Shown piece by piece: positions 8,886 through 17,051 of a stretch of DNA of 64,000 nt. The notes beneath the pieces were generated by a model. It ran no database searches and had not been told where the DNA came from. It saw only the letters and a list, made by a program, of their open reading frames with translations. Made by a program: the position numbers and the translations under genes. Origin of the DNA: Gammaproteobacteria bacterium (lineage in GTDB: Bacteria; Pseudomonadota; Gammaproteobacteria; Xanthomonadales; Wenzhouxiangellaceae); the NCBI GenBank assembly GCA_021772985.1, contig JAJFKX010000034.1, forward strand, positions 1 through 64,000, written 5' to 3'. Numbering within the stretch: position 1 is the first letter of the stretch; each line of letters opens with the position of its first letter.

Positions 8886-9812
8886 ATGAACAAGTTATTT
8901 CTTGTTGTATTGATTTTATTCCTTGCCGCCTGTCAATCTGCAGATCAGGCACCACCAGCGGATGCGGCACCACAAACGACCGACCAGGTGCAACCAGCCC
9001 AGGCACAACCGCCCCAGACAGAAGCGGACCCGTTAGACACCGTGCTTTCCATACAACCGGAAGAAAGCAAGGCACGTTATGCTCACCGCCATCCGCGTGA
9101 AACCCTCGAGTTTTTTGGCATCGAACCCGGCATGACAGTGCTGGAAGGACTCCCGGGCACAGGTTGGTACAGCAGGATACTGCTGCCCTACCTTGGTGAT
9201 GAGGGTCATCTTATCGGAGCCAATTATGCGTTGGACATGTGGCCGAACTTTCCATTTGCCAACGAGGAATTCATGGCTAATACGTCGCAGTGGCTGGAGA
9301 CCTGGCCCACCCAGGCTGCGGAATGGGCCGGTGAAAGCAATACCCCGGTATCTGCGTTCTGGTTAGGCTCGCTGCCGGAAGAACTCGCCGGCACCGCAGA
9401 TGCAGCGTTCTTCCCGCGCGTACTTCACAACCTTGCCCGCTTCCAAAATGAGGGTGTCGGCAATTATCTGGATGCTGCTTTGGCCGATGTCTACACGGTG
9501 CTCAAGCCGGGTGGAGTATTCGGCATTGTCCAGCATTGTGCACCGTCAGAAATGCCCGATGAATGGGCCAATGGCAGTAACGGATACCTGAAGAAACAAT
9601 TTGTTATTGCACAGATTGAGGCGGCCGGTTTTGAATTTGTCGGTGAGAGCGATATCAATGCCAACCCCAAAGACCAGCCGACTGAGCAGGATATCGTCTG
9701 GCGACTACCGCCGTCTTACTTCACCAGCCGCGATGATCCCGATCTGCATGCGCAGTATGCAGCCATCGGTGAATCCAATCGCATGACTCTGAAATTCCGT
9801 AAGCCAGAATAA
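8886..9812 (+). CDS. Exported methyltransferase-like lipoprotein (COG4798-like), paralog 1
   Basis: The frame is open from 8703, but the start is placed at 8886 because the peptide then begins with a textbook lipoprotein signal, MNKLFLVVLILFLAAC, giving 308 residues with the lipid-bearing Cys at 16. A Pro/Gln/Ala-rich linker follows (about residues 20-55). The domain resembles class I SAM-dependent methyltransferases: motif I region MTVLEGLPGTGWYS, a late LKPGGVFGIVQH strand (motif IV-V region) and the terminal NRMTLKFRKPE. The same landmarks occur in the exported proteins at 23883, 29815 and 63040. SAM is not expected in the periplasm, so the ligand or reaction is unclear. The gene follows the cyclase by about 200 bases and probably has its own promoter. 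Confidence 0.8.
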   Translation: MNKLFLVVLILFLAACQSADQAPPADAAPQTTDQVQPAQAQPPQTEADPLDTVLSIQPEESKARYAHRHPRETLEFFGIEPGMTVLEGLPGTGWYSRILLPYLGDEGHLIGANYALDMWPNFPFANEEFMANTSQWLETWPTQAAEWAGESNTPVSAFWLGSLPEELAGTADAAFFPRVLHNLARFQNEGVGNYLDAALADVYTVLKPGGVFGIVQHCAPSEMPDEWANGSNGYLKKQFVIAQIEAAGFEFVGESDINANPKDQPTEQDIVWRLPPSYFTSRDDPDLHAQYAAIGESNRMTLKFRKPE

Positions 9813-9903
9813 ACGTGGGGTAGCAATGCTGCTAGTGCGGCTCCTCTCAGCCAAGTGCGAAGTATCATGACAGGCTTAACTCATATGTAGGAAATTGAAT
9901 AAG

Positions 9904-9926
9904 CTCCCGACTTACTAAGTCGGGAG
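9904..9926. repeat. Perfect 10-bp inverted repeat (hairpin)
   Basis: CTCCCGACTT, a three-base centre, then AAGTCGGGAG. It could act as a terminator for the plus-strand gene ending at 9812 or be the anticodon-like arm of a decayed tRNA. There is no T tract directly after it on the plus strand. Confidence 0.6.
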
Positions 9927-10106
9927 TAGCAAATTCGAGTCGTGCCGAGCGCACCAAGCCTTATTACTAGAACGAAACCCACTTAGTTACTGGCCTATCC
10001 AATGTTTTCCCTCTCAATCATATCCGAAACAGGAAAGTATGGATTGTGATTACCCAATACAGTTTGGTAAAAACAGCTGCTACCATCGTTGCCGGAATAA
10101 GAATCT

Positions 10107-10130
10107 AACTGCCCTTATAAATGGGCAGTT
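10107..10130 (-). terminator. Probable terminator of the CoA-transferase operon
   Basis: An 8-bp stem (AACTGCCC/GGGCAGTT) with an eight-base AT loop begins 14 bases past the scoB stop codon. The following bases on the minus strand are moderately T-rich (TTAGATTCTTATT), so termination is plausible but not strong. Confidence 0.5.
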
Positions 10131-10143
10131 GGGTTTACTGACT

Positions 10144-10800
10144 TCAGTCCACCAATATCGCTGCCTCAGTTGCAGCTTGCACTTCACCCAAGCTTATCCC
10201 AGGTGCTAACTCAACAACTTTGAGACCGTTCTGTTGCTCATCGGAGACGATATCAAACACCCCCAGGCCGGTGATAATGCGGTCAACAACACGGGTTCCT
10301 GTAAGTGGCAACGTGCATGCTTTAAGCAGCTTTGGCTGGCCCGCTTTGTTGGTATGGTCCATCAATACAACAACACGTTTCACGCCCGCAACCAGATCCA
10401 TCGCACCGCCCATGCCTTTGACCATTTTGCCGGGGATCATCCAGTTTGCCAGATCGCCATTTTCCGCAACTTCCATCGCACCGAGAATTGAGAGGTCAAT
10501 ATGCCCTCCCCTGATCATCGCAAAACTATCCGCAGATGAGAAATAACTTGATGTAGGCAGTTCAGTGATCGTTTGCTTGCCCGCATTGATCAAATCCGCA
10601 TCAACCTCTTCAGGATATGGAAACGGCCCCATGCCAAGCATACCGTTTTCACTTTGCAATGTTACCTGCACATCCTCAGGGATATAATTCGCGACCAGTG
10701 TCGGGATACCAATCCCAAGGTTTACATAAAAACCATCCTGAAGCTCAAGCGCCGCACGGGCTGCCATTTGATTTCGATTCCAGCCTTTTACTTCGGACAT
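10144..10800 (-). CDS. scoB: 3-oxoacid CoA-transferase, subunit B
   Basis: A 218-residue beta subunit of succinyl-CoA:3-ketoacid (or related acetate/acetoacetate) CoA-transferase. The catalytic glutamate lies in the conserved SENGMLGMG segment, with [19 protein letters not shown] upstream and [15 protein letters not shown] downstream, both typical of the family; the length is normal. The start codon overlaps the end of the subunit A gene by one base, so the two are translationally coupled. The enzyme moves CoA between succinyl-CoA and a 3-oxoacid, usually for ketone body, branched-chain or fatty acid breakdown. The exact acid cannot be decided from sequence, so the symbol is by family. Confidence 0.93.
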   Translation of the reverse strand: MSEVKGWNRNQMAARAALELQDGFYVNLGIGIPTLVANYIPEDVQVTLQSENGMLGMGPFPYPEEVDADLINAGKQTITELPTSSYFSSADSFAMIRGGHIDLSILGAMEVAENGDLANWMIPGKMVKGMGGAMDLVAGVKRVVVLMDHTNKAGQPKLLKACTLPLTGTRVVDRIITGLGVFDIVSDEQQNGLKVVELAPGISLGEVQAATEAAILVD

Positions 10801-11504
10801 TACACTGTCTCCCTTTCACGAACGGTGCGTTGCTCGATGCGTTTTTCGTGCTGGCCTTTAATAAGCCGCTGGACATAAATGCTTGGTATATGAATTTGAT
10901 CCGGGTCAAGCTCGCCTGGAGTAACAATTTCTTCCACTTCCGCAATTGTTACCTTGCCTGCTGTTGCCATCATCGGATTAAAATTGCGCGCGGTTTTCCT
11001 AAACACAAGGTTTCCTTCAGTGTCCGCTTTCCATGCTTTCACCAGTGACACATCAGCTTTAAGGCCGGTTTCCAAAATGAATGTTTCACCGTCAAAATCT
11101 TTGTGTTCCTTGCCCTCTGCAATCACCGTACCAACACCAGTTTTGGTGTAAAACCCGGGAATGCCTGCACCGCCCGCGCGAATCCGCTCAGCCAGCGTAC
11201 CTTGGGGGTTAAATTCCAGTTCAAGTTCACCTTCCAGATACTGGCGTTCAAACTCCTTGTTCTCACCAACATAGGAAGACACCATCTTTTTGATTTGCTT
11301 TGCGTCGAGTAAAATACCAAGACCAAATCCATCAACGCCGCAATTATTAGAGATCACCGTTAGCTCTTTCACACCAGTTTTATGGGCCGCTGCAATAAGA
11401 TTTTCAGGGATTCCGCAAAGGCCAAACCCACCTGCCATCAGGGTCATGCCATCAAACATTAAACCTGCAAGGGCATCATCTGCATCTTTAAATATCTTGT
11501 TCAA
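10800..11504 (-). CDS. scoA: 3-oxoacid CoA-transferase, subunit A
   Basis: A 234-residue alpha subunit. The glycine-rich [18 protein letters not shown] segment and [20 protein letters not shown] are diagnostic of the CoA-transferase family I alpha chain, and [15 protein letters not shown] follows as expected. It is the first gene of the pair: its end overlaps the start of the beta subunit by one base, the usual scoA-scoB order. An upstream gap of about 65 bases separates it from the exported RidA-like gene, so the three could be one transcript. Cytoplasmic. Confidence 0.93.
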   Translation of the reverse strand: MNKIFKDADDALAGLMFDGMTLMAGGFGLCGIPENLIAAAHKTGVKELTVISNNCGVDGFGLGILLDAKQIKKMVSSYVGENKEFERQYLEGELELEFNPQGTLAERIRAGGAGIPGFYTKTGVGTVIAEGKEHKDFDGETFILETGLKADVSLVKAWKADTEGNLVFRKTARNFNPMMATAGKVTIAEVEEIVTPGELDPDQIHIPSIYVQRLIKGQHEKRIEQRTVRERETV

Positions 11505-11570
11505 TCAATCGTCCTTCTAGATTATCAAGCTTGTTTACAATGCGTACTATACACTTAGCAACCTTCCGGT

Positions 11571-12080
11571 TTAATCCACCGGCGAATATGCCACAATTTC
11601 TATTTCCACCAAGCCCTTATCTGGAAACAATGCAGTTGTACCAACTGCTGTCCAAACCGGGTAAGGCTCACCGATAAATTCATCCTTTACCTCTGCAACA
11701 GCATCTATCTGGGTGATTTTATCGATCGCCACATGCGGGCTGTCAAATACATGATAAGTATTGATCTTAACCACATTTTCAAAACTGGCACCAGCAGCTT
11801 TTAATATTTTTTCAATGGTTTGAAAACGTTTTCTAATGTCATCTTTAAATGCCTCCTTGCCAATCGGCTGCTCGCTTTCGTAAGCACCTGCAACAACCCC
11901 TGAGAAAAACACATAATCGCCGGCGCGGTGTGCCGGTGCAAAATGGTATTTGCCCTGGTACCAGCGTTGCTGGCCTTCAGGAACGATGGCGGTGGAATTT
12001 TTGCCTTTAACATTCAAGTCTTCGGCATTGCCCATCATTGGCAAGCTACTCAGCAAAGCAGTCAACAATAAAAATTTCAT
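11571..12080 (-). CDS. Exported RidA/YjgF-family protein lacking the usual catalytic arginine
   Basis: 169 residues with an N-terminal signal peptide (MKFLLLTALLSSLPMMGNA), unlike the classic cytosolic RidA of about 130 residues. The body has the family layout: an HRAGDYVFFSGVVAG strand, a central QTIEKILKAAGASFENVVKINTY helix-strand, and LVEIEIVAY at the end. In RidA the imine-hydrolysing Arg lies in an ARSCVEV-like strand; here the same place reads VWTAVGTTA. The protein therefore probably does not deaminate enamines and belongs to an exported non-RidA subgroup. It sits upstream of and co-directional with scoA-scoB, but a metabolic link is only a guess. Confidence 0.82.
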   Translation of the reverse strand: MKFLLLTALLSSLPMMGNAEDLNVKGKNSTAIVPEGQQRWYQGKYHFAPAHRAGDYVFFSGVVAGAYESEQPIGKEAFKDDIRKRFQTIEKILKAAGASFENVVKINTYHVFDSPHVAIDKITQIDAVAEVKDEFIGEPYPVWTAVGTTALFPDKGLVEIEIVAYSPVD

Positions 12081-12154
12081 GAATTCATCCTGTAATCGGC
12101 AACATTAATCAATCGTAGCGATGATCGACCGGCAATGCAGCAAGCTCGCCTTGT

Positions 12155-12970
12155 TTATAATTGATGCTGCCGTAAGAATGCCTGACCACCCAGTTGCCGG
12201 ATTTGTTGCTGAATCCATTCCCGGCGTTGTTGTTGATTAGCACCCGGCTGAAATACTGAATAGGTTTTAGGGCTGGGCAAAATTGATGCCAGTGCCGCAG
12301 CCTGCGGCAGGCTTAATTGACCGGCTGTGCTGGAAAAGTAATGTCTGCTGGCTGCTTCAACACCGTAAACACCATCACCTAATTCCGCAATGTTCAAATA
12401 AATTTCTAGAATCCGGCTTTTGGGCAATAACATTTCCAGCCAAACGGTGAACCATGCTTCCAGACCTTTTCGTGACCACTTGCTGACGCGTGACTCTCCC
12501 GGCCACAGGTATAAGTTACGGGCAACCTGTTGGGTAATGGTGCTTGCGCCGCGCAATCCCTGCCCATTTTGAGAGTCGTTCAACGCCTGGCGAATGGCAT
12601 TCATGTCAAAACCATAATGCAATGGGAAGTTTTGATCTTCGGCCGCAATGACCGTCATTTTCATGGTCCAGGCAATCGACTCGGCATCACGCCATTGCTG
12701 TGTAATAACAGCTTGCTCCAGCCAGCTTGCCTGCAGGATATAACTACTGGTTGCCGGGTTCATCCAGCGCAGCGGCAACACCAGAGTAATTGACAGCACA
12801 ATACTGAATAATATTAAGCGGTTCAAAAACCGCAGTATACGCCGTGGCAACGATGGTGCAGGTTCGCGAAAATGCAATTGGCGCGCTTTGGGTCGCCGTT
12901 TAGCGCGGCTTTTGCCCTTTTTAGCCGCTGCAGCCGGGCGTCGCTTCCCGGGTTTAGAACTACCGGTCAT
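12155..12970 (-). CDS. mtgA: Monofunctional biosynthetic peptidoglycan transglycosylase
   Basis: 271 residues of family GT51. It has a strongly basic N-terminal tail (about residues 6-34, rich in Lys/Arg), one membrane helix (about 48-66), then the glycosyltransferase domain facing the periplasm. The catalytic glutamate lies in AAEDQNFPLHYGFD, and GASTITQQVARNLYLWP, the second Glu in LEIYLNIAELG, and YFSSTAGQLSLPQAA complete the family signature. No transpeptidase domain follows, so it is the monofunctional type that polymerises lipid II into glycan strands. The basic tail is longer than in E. coli MtgA. It lies 15 bases downstream of the iscA-like gene and may be co-transcribed with it. Confidence 0.95.
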   Translation of the reverse strand: MTGSSKPGKRRPAAAAKKGKSRAKRRPKARQLHFREPAPSLPRRILRFLNRLILFSIVLSITLVLPLRWMNPATSSYILQASWLEQAVITQQWRDAESIAWTMKMTVIAAEDQNFPLHYGFDMNAIRQALNDSQNGQGLRGASTITQQVARNLYLWPGESRVSKWSRKGLEAWFTVWLEMLLPKSRILEIYLNIAELGDGVYGVEAASRHYFSSTAGQLSLPQAAALASILPSPKTYSVFQPGANQQQRREWIQQQIRQLGGQAFLRQHQL

Positions 12971-12985
12971 CTTATGCGGCTAAAT

Positions 12986-13354
12986 TTAAAACGGGTTTGC
13001 AGGTGCTCCATCGGCTACAGTTTGATTCGACTGGGTAACCGCAAAACTTTCACCACAACCGCATTCGCCGGTGACATTGGGATTGGCAAAGGTAAATAAC
13101 TGATTGAGCCCCTGCTGAATATAATCTACCCGGGTACCGTCAATCAGCGTCAGGCTTTTCGGGTCAACCACAATCGGAACACCCTGATCTTCAAATTGTT
13201 GATCATCACTGGTGATTTCATTGGCAATTGAAGTCACATAGGCCCAGCCGGAACAGCCGGTGCGTTTAACACCCAGGCGAAATGCCATGCCATGCTCCTT
13301 ATCAAGAAACTGGCGAATTCTGGTTGCTGCGTTGTCACTCAGGGTAATAGCCAT
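12986..13354 (-). CDS. iscA: IscA-type iron-sulfur cluster assembly protein
   Basis: 122 residues of the HesB/IscA/SufA family. The three cluster-binding cysteines are in RTGCSGWAY and GECGCGESF. MAITLSDNAATRIRQFL at the start and VDPKSLTLIDGTRVDY in the middle match IscA more closely than ErpA. No iscS, iscU, hscA or fdx is nearby, so it is an isolated copy that could serve as IscA, SufA or a general A-type carrier. It carries Fe-S clusters or iron to apoproteins in the cytoplasm. A short C-terminal extension (TQSNQTVADGAPANPF) goes beyond the usual end. It is divergent from asnS, with a shared AT-rich promoter region of about 70 bases. Confidence 0.9.
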   Translation of the reverse strand: MAITLSDNAATRIRQFLDKEHGMAFRLGVKRTGCSGWAYVTSIANEITSDDQQFEDQGVPIVVDPKSLTLIDGTRVDYIQQGLNQLFTFANPNVTGECGCGESFAVTQSNQTVADGAPANPF

Positions 13355-13427
13355 AGTTCAATATTAATTAAGCAGTGCGTATCTGTTCCATATATTTTAT
13401 CATTTACTGCTTTATCAAGGTTAATCA

Positions 13428-14861
13428 GTGGGACAATCCATGACCGCATCCGTTTACTCCATCCGTGAGTTACTGGCTGGCAAGGCCGAACTCCAATCAC
13501 AGGTGACTATCCAGGGCTGGATACGCACCCGCCGTGACTCCAAAGCCGGTTTATCATTTCTGCAAGTCAGCGATGGTTCCTGCTTCGCTACACTACAGGT
13601 GGTTGCTGATAACCAACTGGCCAATTATGCCGATGAAGTGTTACACATGACCAGCGGTTGCGCCGTAGAGTGTCATGGTACCCTGGTTGAATCCCAGGGG
13701 CGTGGCCAAAGCATGGAAATTCAGGCCAGCAGCGTAAAACCGATTGGCTGGGTGGAAAATCCGGATACCTATCCGGTCCAGCCCAAACGGCATACTTTTG
13801 AATTTTTGCGGGAAGTCGCTCACCTAAGACCCAGAACCAACACATTTGGTGCCATTACCAGGGTCAGGCATGTCGCCGCCCAGGCGGTTCACCGTTATTT
13901 TCATGAGCAAGGCTATTACTGGATCAACACCCCGCTGATTACCGCTAGTGACGCGGAGGGCGCGGGACAGTTGTTTCGGGTCAGTACCCTGGATCAGCTT
14001 AACCTGCCGCGCACCGACAGCGGCGCCATTGATTACAGCAAAGACTTTTTCGGTCAGGAAACATTTTTAACAGTATCGGGACAGTTGAACGTGGAGGCCT
14101 ACTGCCTGGCGATGAGCAAGGTCTATACCTTTGGCCCAACTTTCCGCGCAGAAAACTCCAACACTACCCGTCATTTGGCGGAATTCTGGATGATCGAACC
14201 GGAAATTGCCTTTGCCGACCTGGATGACCTGGTTACTTTGGCTGAGGATTTTCTAAAATACATTTTCCGTGCAGTGCTTCAGGAATGCCCGGATGATATG
14301 GCGTTTTTTGCCCAACGGATTGAACCACAGGCAATCCAGCGGCTGGAAACGCTGATCGAACAGCCTTTCCAGCGTGTGGATTACACCGAAGCCGTAGATA
14401 TTTTGCAAAAATCGGGTAAAAAGTTTGATTTCAAACCCGAATGGGGAATCGATTTACAAACCGAACACGAGCGCTTTTTAACTGAACAGCACTTCAATGC
14501 GCCGGTTGTGGTGGTTAACTATCCAGATGAAATCAAAGCATTTTACATGCGCCTGAATGATCAGCAGGACGGAGAACCAGGCCGCACAGTTGCTGCCATG
14601 GATGTGCTGGCTCCAGGAATTGGCGAAATTATCGGTGGGTCTCAACGTGAAGAACGCCTGGATGTTCTAACCAGCCGGATGCAGGCACATGATATCGACC
14701 TGGAACAATACAGCTGGTATCTGGATTTGCGCCGCTATGGCACTGTCCCGCATGCCGGTTTTGGCCTGGGCTTTGAACGTCTGGTCAGCTATATCACCGG
14801 GATGGCCAATATTCGTGACGCGATCCCTTACCCGAGAGTCCCTGGAAACGCTGGGTTTTAA
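13428..14861 (+). CDS. asnS: Asparaginyl-tRNA synthetase
   Basis: Class II aminoacyl-tRNA synthetase charging tRNA-Asn. An N-terminal OB-fold ([20 protein letters not shown]) binds the anticodon. Motif 2 lies in [21 protein letters not shown] and motif 3 in [15 protein letters not shown]; the sequence is close to E. coli AsnS throughout, with matching length. Two starts are possible. GTG at 13428 has AAGG seven bases upstream, while ATG at 13440 gives a 473-residue protein that aligns better with the E. coli N terminus; I report the GTG because of the ribosome binding site. The presence of asnS implies direct charging in addition to any transamidation route. Confidence 0.97.
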   Translation: MGQSMTASVYSIRELLAGKAELQSQVTIQGWIRTRRDSKAGLSFLQVSDGSCFATLQVVADNQLANYADEVLHMTSGCAVECHGTLVESQGRGQSMEIQASSVKPIGWVENPDTYPVQPKRHTFEFLREVAHLRPRTNTFGAITRVRHVAAQAVHRYFHEQGYYWINTPLITASDAEGAGQLFRVSTLDQLNLPRTDSGAIDYSKDFFGQETFLTVSGQLNVEAYCLAMSKVYTFGPTFRAENSNTTRHLAEFWMIEPEIAFADLDDLVTLAEDFLKYIFRAVLQECPDDMAFFAQRIEPQAIQRLETLIEQPFQRVDYTEAVDILQKSGKKFDFKPEWGIDLQTEHERFLTEQHFNAPVVVVNYPDEIKAFYMRLNDQQDGEPGRTVAAMDVLAPGIGEIIGGSQREERLDVLTSRMQAHDIDLEQYSWYLDLRRYGTVPHAGFGLGFERLVSYITGMANIRDAIPYPRVPGNAGF

Positions 14862-14875
14862 CCCGGCATTGCTCA

Positions 14876-14902
14876 GCTGATTGCCAGTCACTGGCAATCA
14901 GC
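14876..14902. terminator. Bidirectional terminator hairpin between asnS and the convergent gene
   Basis: A perfect inverted repeat with 13-bp arms (GCTGATTGCCAGT and ACTGGCAATCAGC) around a single central base begins 15 bases after the asnS stop and ends 16 bases before the stop of the convergent minus-strand gene. There is no strong T run, so the evidence is position and stem quality. Confidence 0.65.
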
Positions 14903-14917
14903 CAGTTATACATTGAG

Positions 14918-15208
14918 CTATTCTTCAACCGATTCCAACTGCAACCTGAACGTCAATTCCAGTACTTCACCCACTTTCACATATAGATTATTCATGACCT
15001 GTGTCCTGAAGCCGGTCATAGTCACAGTTACCTGGTATGGCCCACCCATCCGAGCATTAAATATAACGAATCGCCCATCCGCTCTGGTCACAGCATTATA
15101 ATGTGTTCCAGTGGGTTCATGGGTTGCGCTAATAACCGCGCCAGGTAACGGGTCCTCATTTGTATCAGTGACTATTCCGGCAATTGAACCAGTTGTAACA
15201 TCTTGCAT
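14918..15208 (-). CDS. Small stand-alone carboxypeptidase-regulatory-like (CnaB-type) domain protein
   Basis: 96 residues forming one seven-stranded carboxypeptidase-regulatory-like domain: GSIAGIVTDTNEDPLPGAVI, then TRADGRFVIFN and GPYQVTVTMTGFRTQ. The pattern matches the N-terminal domain of Oar-like TonB-dependent receptors, but no plug or barrel follows and there is no signal peptide. A good Shine-Dalgarno (AAGGAG, nine bases before the ATG) suggests it is a real gene, not only a relic. It starts 30 bases after the end of the B3 metallo-beta-lactamase gene and is probably in the same transcript. It could be a truncated receptor fragment or a free-standing domain; function unknown. Confidence 0.65.
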   Translation of the reverse strand: MQDVTTGSIAGIVTDTNEDPLPGAVISATHEPTGTHYNAVTRADGRFVIFNARMGGPYQVTVTMTGFRTQVMNNLYVKVGEVLELTFRLQLESVEE

Positions 15209-15238
15209 TAACCTGAACTCCTTGGCCTTTAAGACCTA

Positions 15239-16153
15239 TCAATTAATATTTTTTTCCTGAGCTATCCGTTGTTCCAGCTGAACGGTTGCCTTATCTGCAT
15301 ACCTGCGACAAGCTTCAGAATCCACAAAAACATCCAGGTCTAAATTCTGTTCTCTACGCGCCAGTTTGCCCTGCATATCAAAATAGCCGGGATGCGGAGA
15401 CAATAAGATATCGCAGGGTAAATTCCTAACCACATCAATACTGTGCATAAACGTGTTAACACTGACACGCCTGTTGGCGGCATCGGTATAACGAAATTCC
15501 GGTGCCGATACCGAACTGAGGCTATCTGCATAAACCATATTGAAACACCGCCCGGATTCACAGGATTGCCAGCTCCAACTGGTGCCGCCGGCTGTGTGTC
15601 CAGGGGTAAAGTGCGCGGTGATGCGCAACCGCCCTACCCTGAGTTCTTGTTTGTCATCAATGATAAGCACATCCTGTGCTGCCGGAAAACTATTGGCACG
15701 GCGGCCAAATGCAAACTGGGGATCATCTTCGGTCGGACCACCACTTATTAATGCTTCAGCGCTGGCCGGGCTGACAGCTATCTGTGCCTGGCTGAGTTGC
15801 TGCAGCTTTGCTAACCCACCAACATGATCGAAGTGCGAATGGGAGCTGACAATCAAGCGAACGTCACTCGTTTCAAAGCCAAGTTTTTTAATATTGGCAT
15901 CAATCACTGCTGCTGACTGTGGTAAACCACCGTCAATTAATATGTGCCCGGCATCGGAAGTGATTAATATGGAAGAAAGGCCTGCAGGTCCAACATAGTA
16001 GGTATTACAGGCAATCTGGAACGGCGCCATTGGCTTATTCCAACGCTCACACATAAAGCATTGTTTTGGCTGATAACTTAGCTCTGCAGCATGCACAAAC
16101 CCAGCTGCCATTAACCAGCCCACCATCAGCACTATCTGGAAATGTCTACCCAT
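15239..16153 (-). CDS. Subclass B3 metallo-beta-lactamase
   Basis: 304 residues with a signal peptide (about residues 1-22, VHAAE cleavage). Zinc ligands of the B3 subclass are all visible: SHSHFDH near residue 105 (His116, His118, Asp120, His121 in standard numbering), TPGHTAGGTSW (His196) and LSPHPGYFD (His263). There is no Cys221, as expected for B3. GPAGLSSILITSDAGHILIDGG opens the fold. Most B3 enzymes hydrolyse penicillins, cephalosporins and carbapenems in the periplasm. Some relatives are lactonases or have other substrates, so the spectrum needs assay. There is no integron, IS or plasmid signal around it; it looks like a resident chromosomal gene. A short CnaB-type gene follows. Confidence 0.9.
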   Translation of the reverse strand: MGRHFQIVLMVGWLMAAGFVHAAELSYQPKQCFMCERWNKPMAPFQIACNTYYVGPAGLSSILITSDAGHILIDGGLPQSAAVIDANIKKLGFETSDVRLIVSSHSHFDHVGGLAKLQQLSQAQIAVSPASAEALISGGPTEDDPQFAFGRRANSFPAAQDVLIIDDKQELRVGRLRITAHFTPGHTAGGTSWSWQSCESGRCFNMVYADSLSSVSAPEFRYTDAANRRVSVNTFMHSIDVVRNLPCDILLSPHPGYFDMQGKLARREQNLDLDVFVDSEACRRYADKATVQLEQRIAQEKNIN

Positions 16154-16391
16154 AGAGTCATCATTATCAGTTTACTGCCGGATACCCTGTTACTCCCATA
16201 CCAGCAGCACGCTTTAAATATACTGTGGTTTAGGTCAGTTGAGCAAATATTACGGTTTCCGAATCAGTTGATGAAAGCCGTTTTGAGCCTGCTTTGAAGA
16301 ATCAACCGGGGCTTAGATGAACCTGGCTGACCGATAACTCCGATGTTGATGTACTGTTGTGGCCAACCTACCCATGATTGCCTGCCTTGAC

Positions 16392-17018
16392 TCAGTGAGC
16401 CGCTTCCCAAGCCTGTAAAACAGTACGCATGATGATTGATTGCGCCGCTGCTGTAGGGTGCAATCCATCTGCCTGCATTAACTCAGGTTCTGTGCCTACC
16501 CCTTCCAGCAGAAAAGGCACCAATGGCACCTGCTTTTGTGCTGCAATTTTCTGGTAAACCTCGGCAAAACGGGCTTGATATATTGGACCATAGTTATCGG
16601 GAATCTGGATACCCAGTAATAGCACCTGAATACCTGCAGCCTGACAAAGGTCAATCATTTGAGCCAGGTTATCAGCCAGTGCTTTGGTTGACAGCGCCCG
16701 CAAACCATCATTGGCCCCCAGTTCCAGCAATAACCATTCGGGTTGTTGCGCTGCAATAATTTCCGGCAAACGGGTCAACCCGCCTGCGCTGGTTTCACCG
16801 CTGATACTGGCATTGACCACTTCCCATTCCGGGACCAATTGTTGCTTCAGCAGATTCACCCAGCCTGCTTCCAGCGGAATATTATGTGCCGCACTCAAAC
16901 TATCACCCATGACCAATAGCCGATTCGGGGACTCATCTGTTTGAGCTAAAGTGCATTGACCCCAAACTAAGCTGCAAGCCAATAGCAAACCAACAACTAT
17001 TTTTTTGTGAACTGTCAT
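16392..17018 (-). CDS. tesA: Acyl-CoA thioesterase I / lysophospholipase L1 (GDSL hydrolase)
   Basis: Start set at 17018, giving 208 residues, the same length as E. coli TesA and with a normal signal peptide (MTVHKKIVVGLLLACSLVWG). The open frame continues upstream to 17060, but that would overlap the divergent ybbA start. The catalytic serine is in LLVMGDSLSAAHNIP, the oxyanion Gly in ISGETSAGG and Asn in LELGANDGLR, and the Asp-His pair in DGLHPTAAAQ. It acts in the periplasm on acyl esters and thioesters. The divergent arrangement with ybbA-ybbP is conserved in E. coli. Confidence 0.94.
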   Translation of the reverse strand: MTVHKKIVVGLLLACSLVWGQCTLAQTDESPNRLLVMGDSLSAAHNIPLEAGWVNLLKQQLVPEWEVVNASISGETSAGGLTRLPEIIAAQQPEWLLLELGANDGLRALSTKALADNLAQMIDLCQAAGIQVLLLGIQIPDNYGPIYQARFAEVYQKIAAQKQVPLVPFLLEGVGTEPELMQADGLHPTAAAQSIIMRTVLQAWEAAH

Positions 17019-17051
17019 AGCATAGCCCGATAAATTTTTGCGAGTATTTGT

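Larger units (their letters stand above)
9813..10143. other. Intergenic region with two hairpins and a tRNA-like fragment
   Basis: This is a convergent gap between the methyltransferase-like lipoprotein and the CoA-transferase operon. It holds a 10-bp hairpin (9904-9926) whose loop reads TTACTAA, like a tRNA anticodon loop. TTCGAGT lies at 9934-9940 and ACCA at 9953-9956, but no matching acceptor or D arm is found. A second hairpin lies next to the scoB stop. I see no open reading frame worth listing. Confidence 0.5.
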
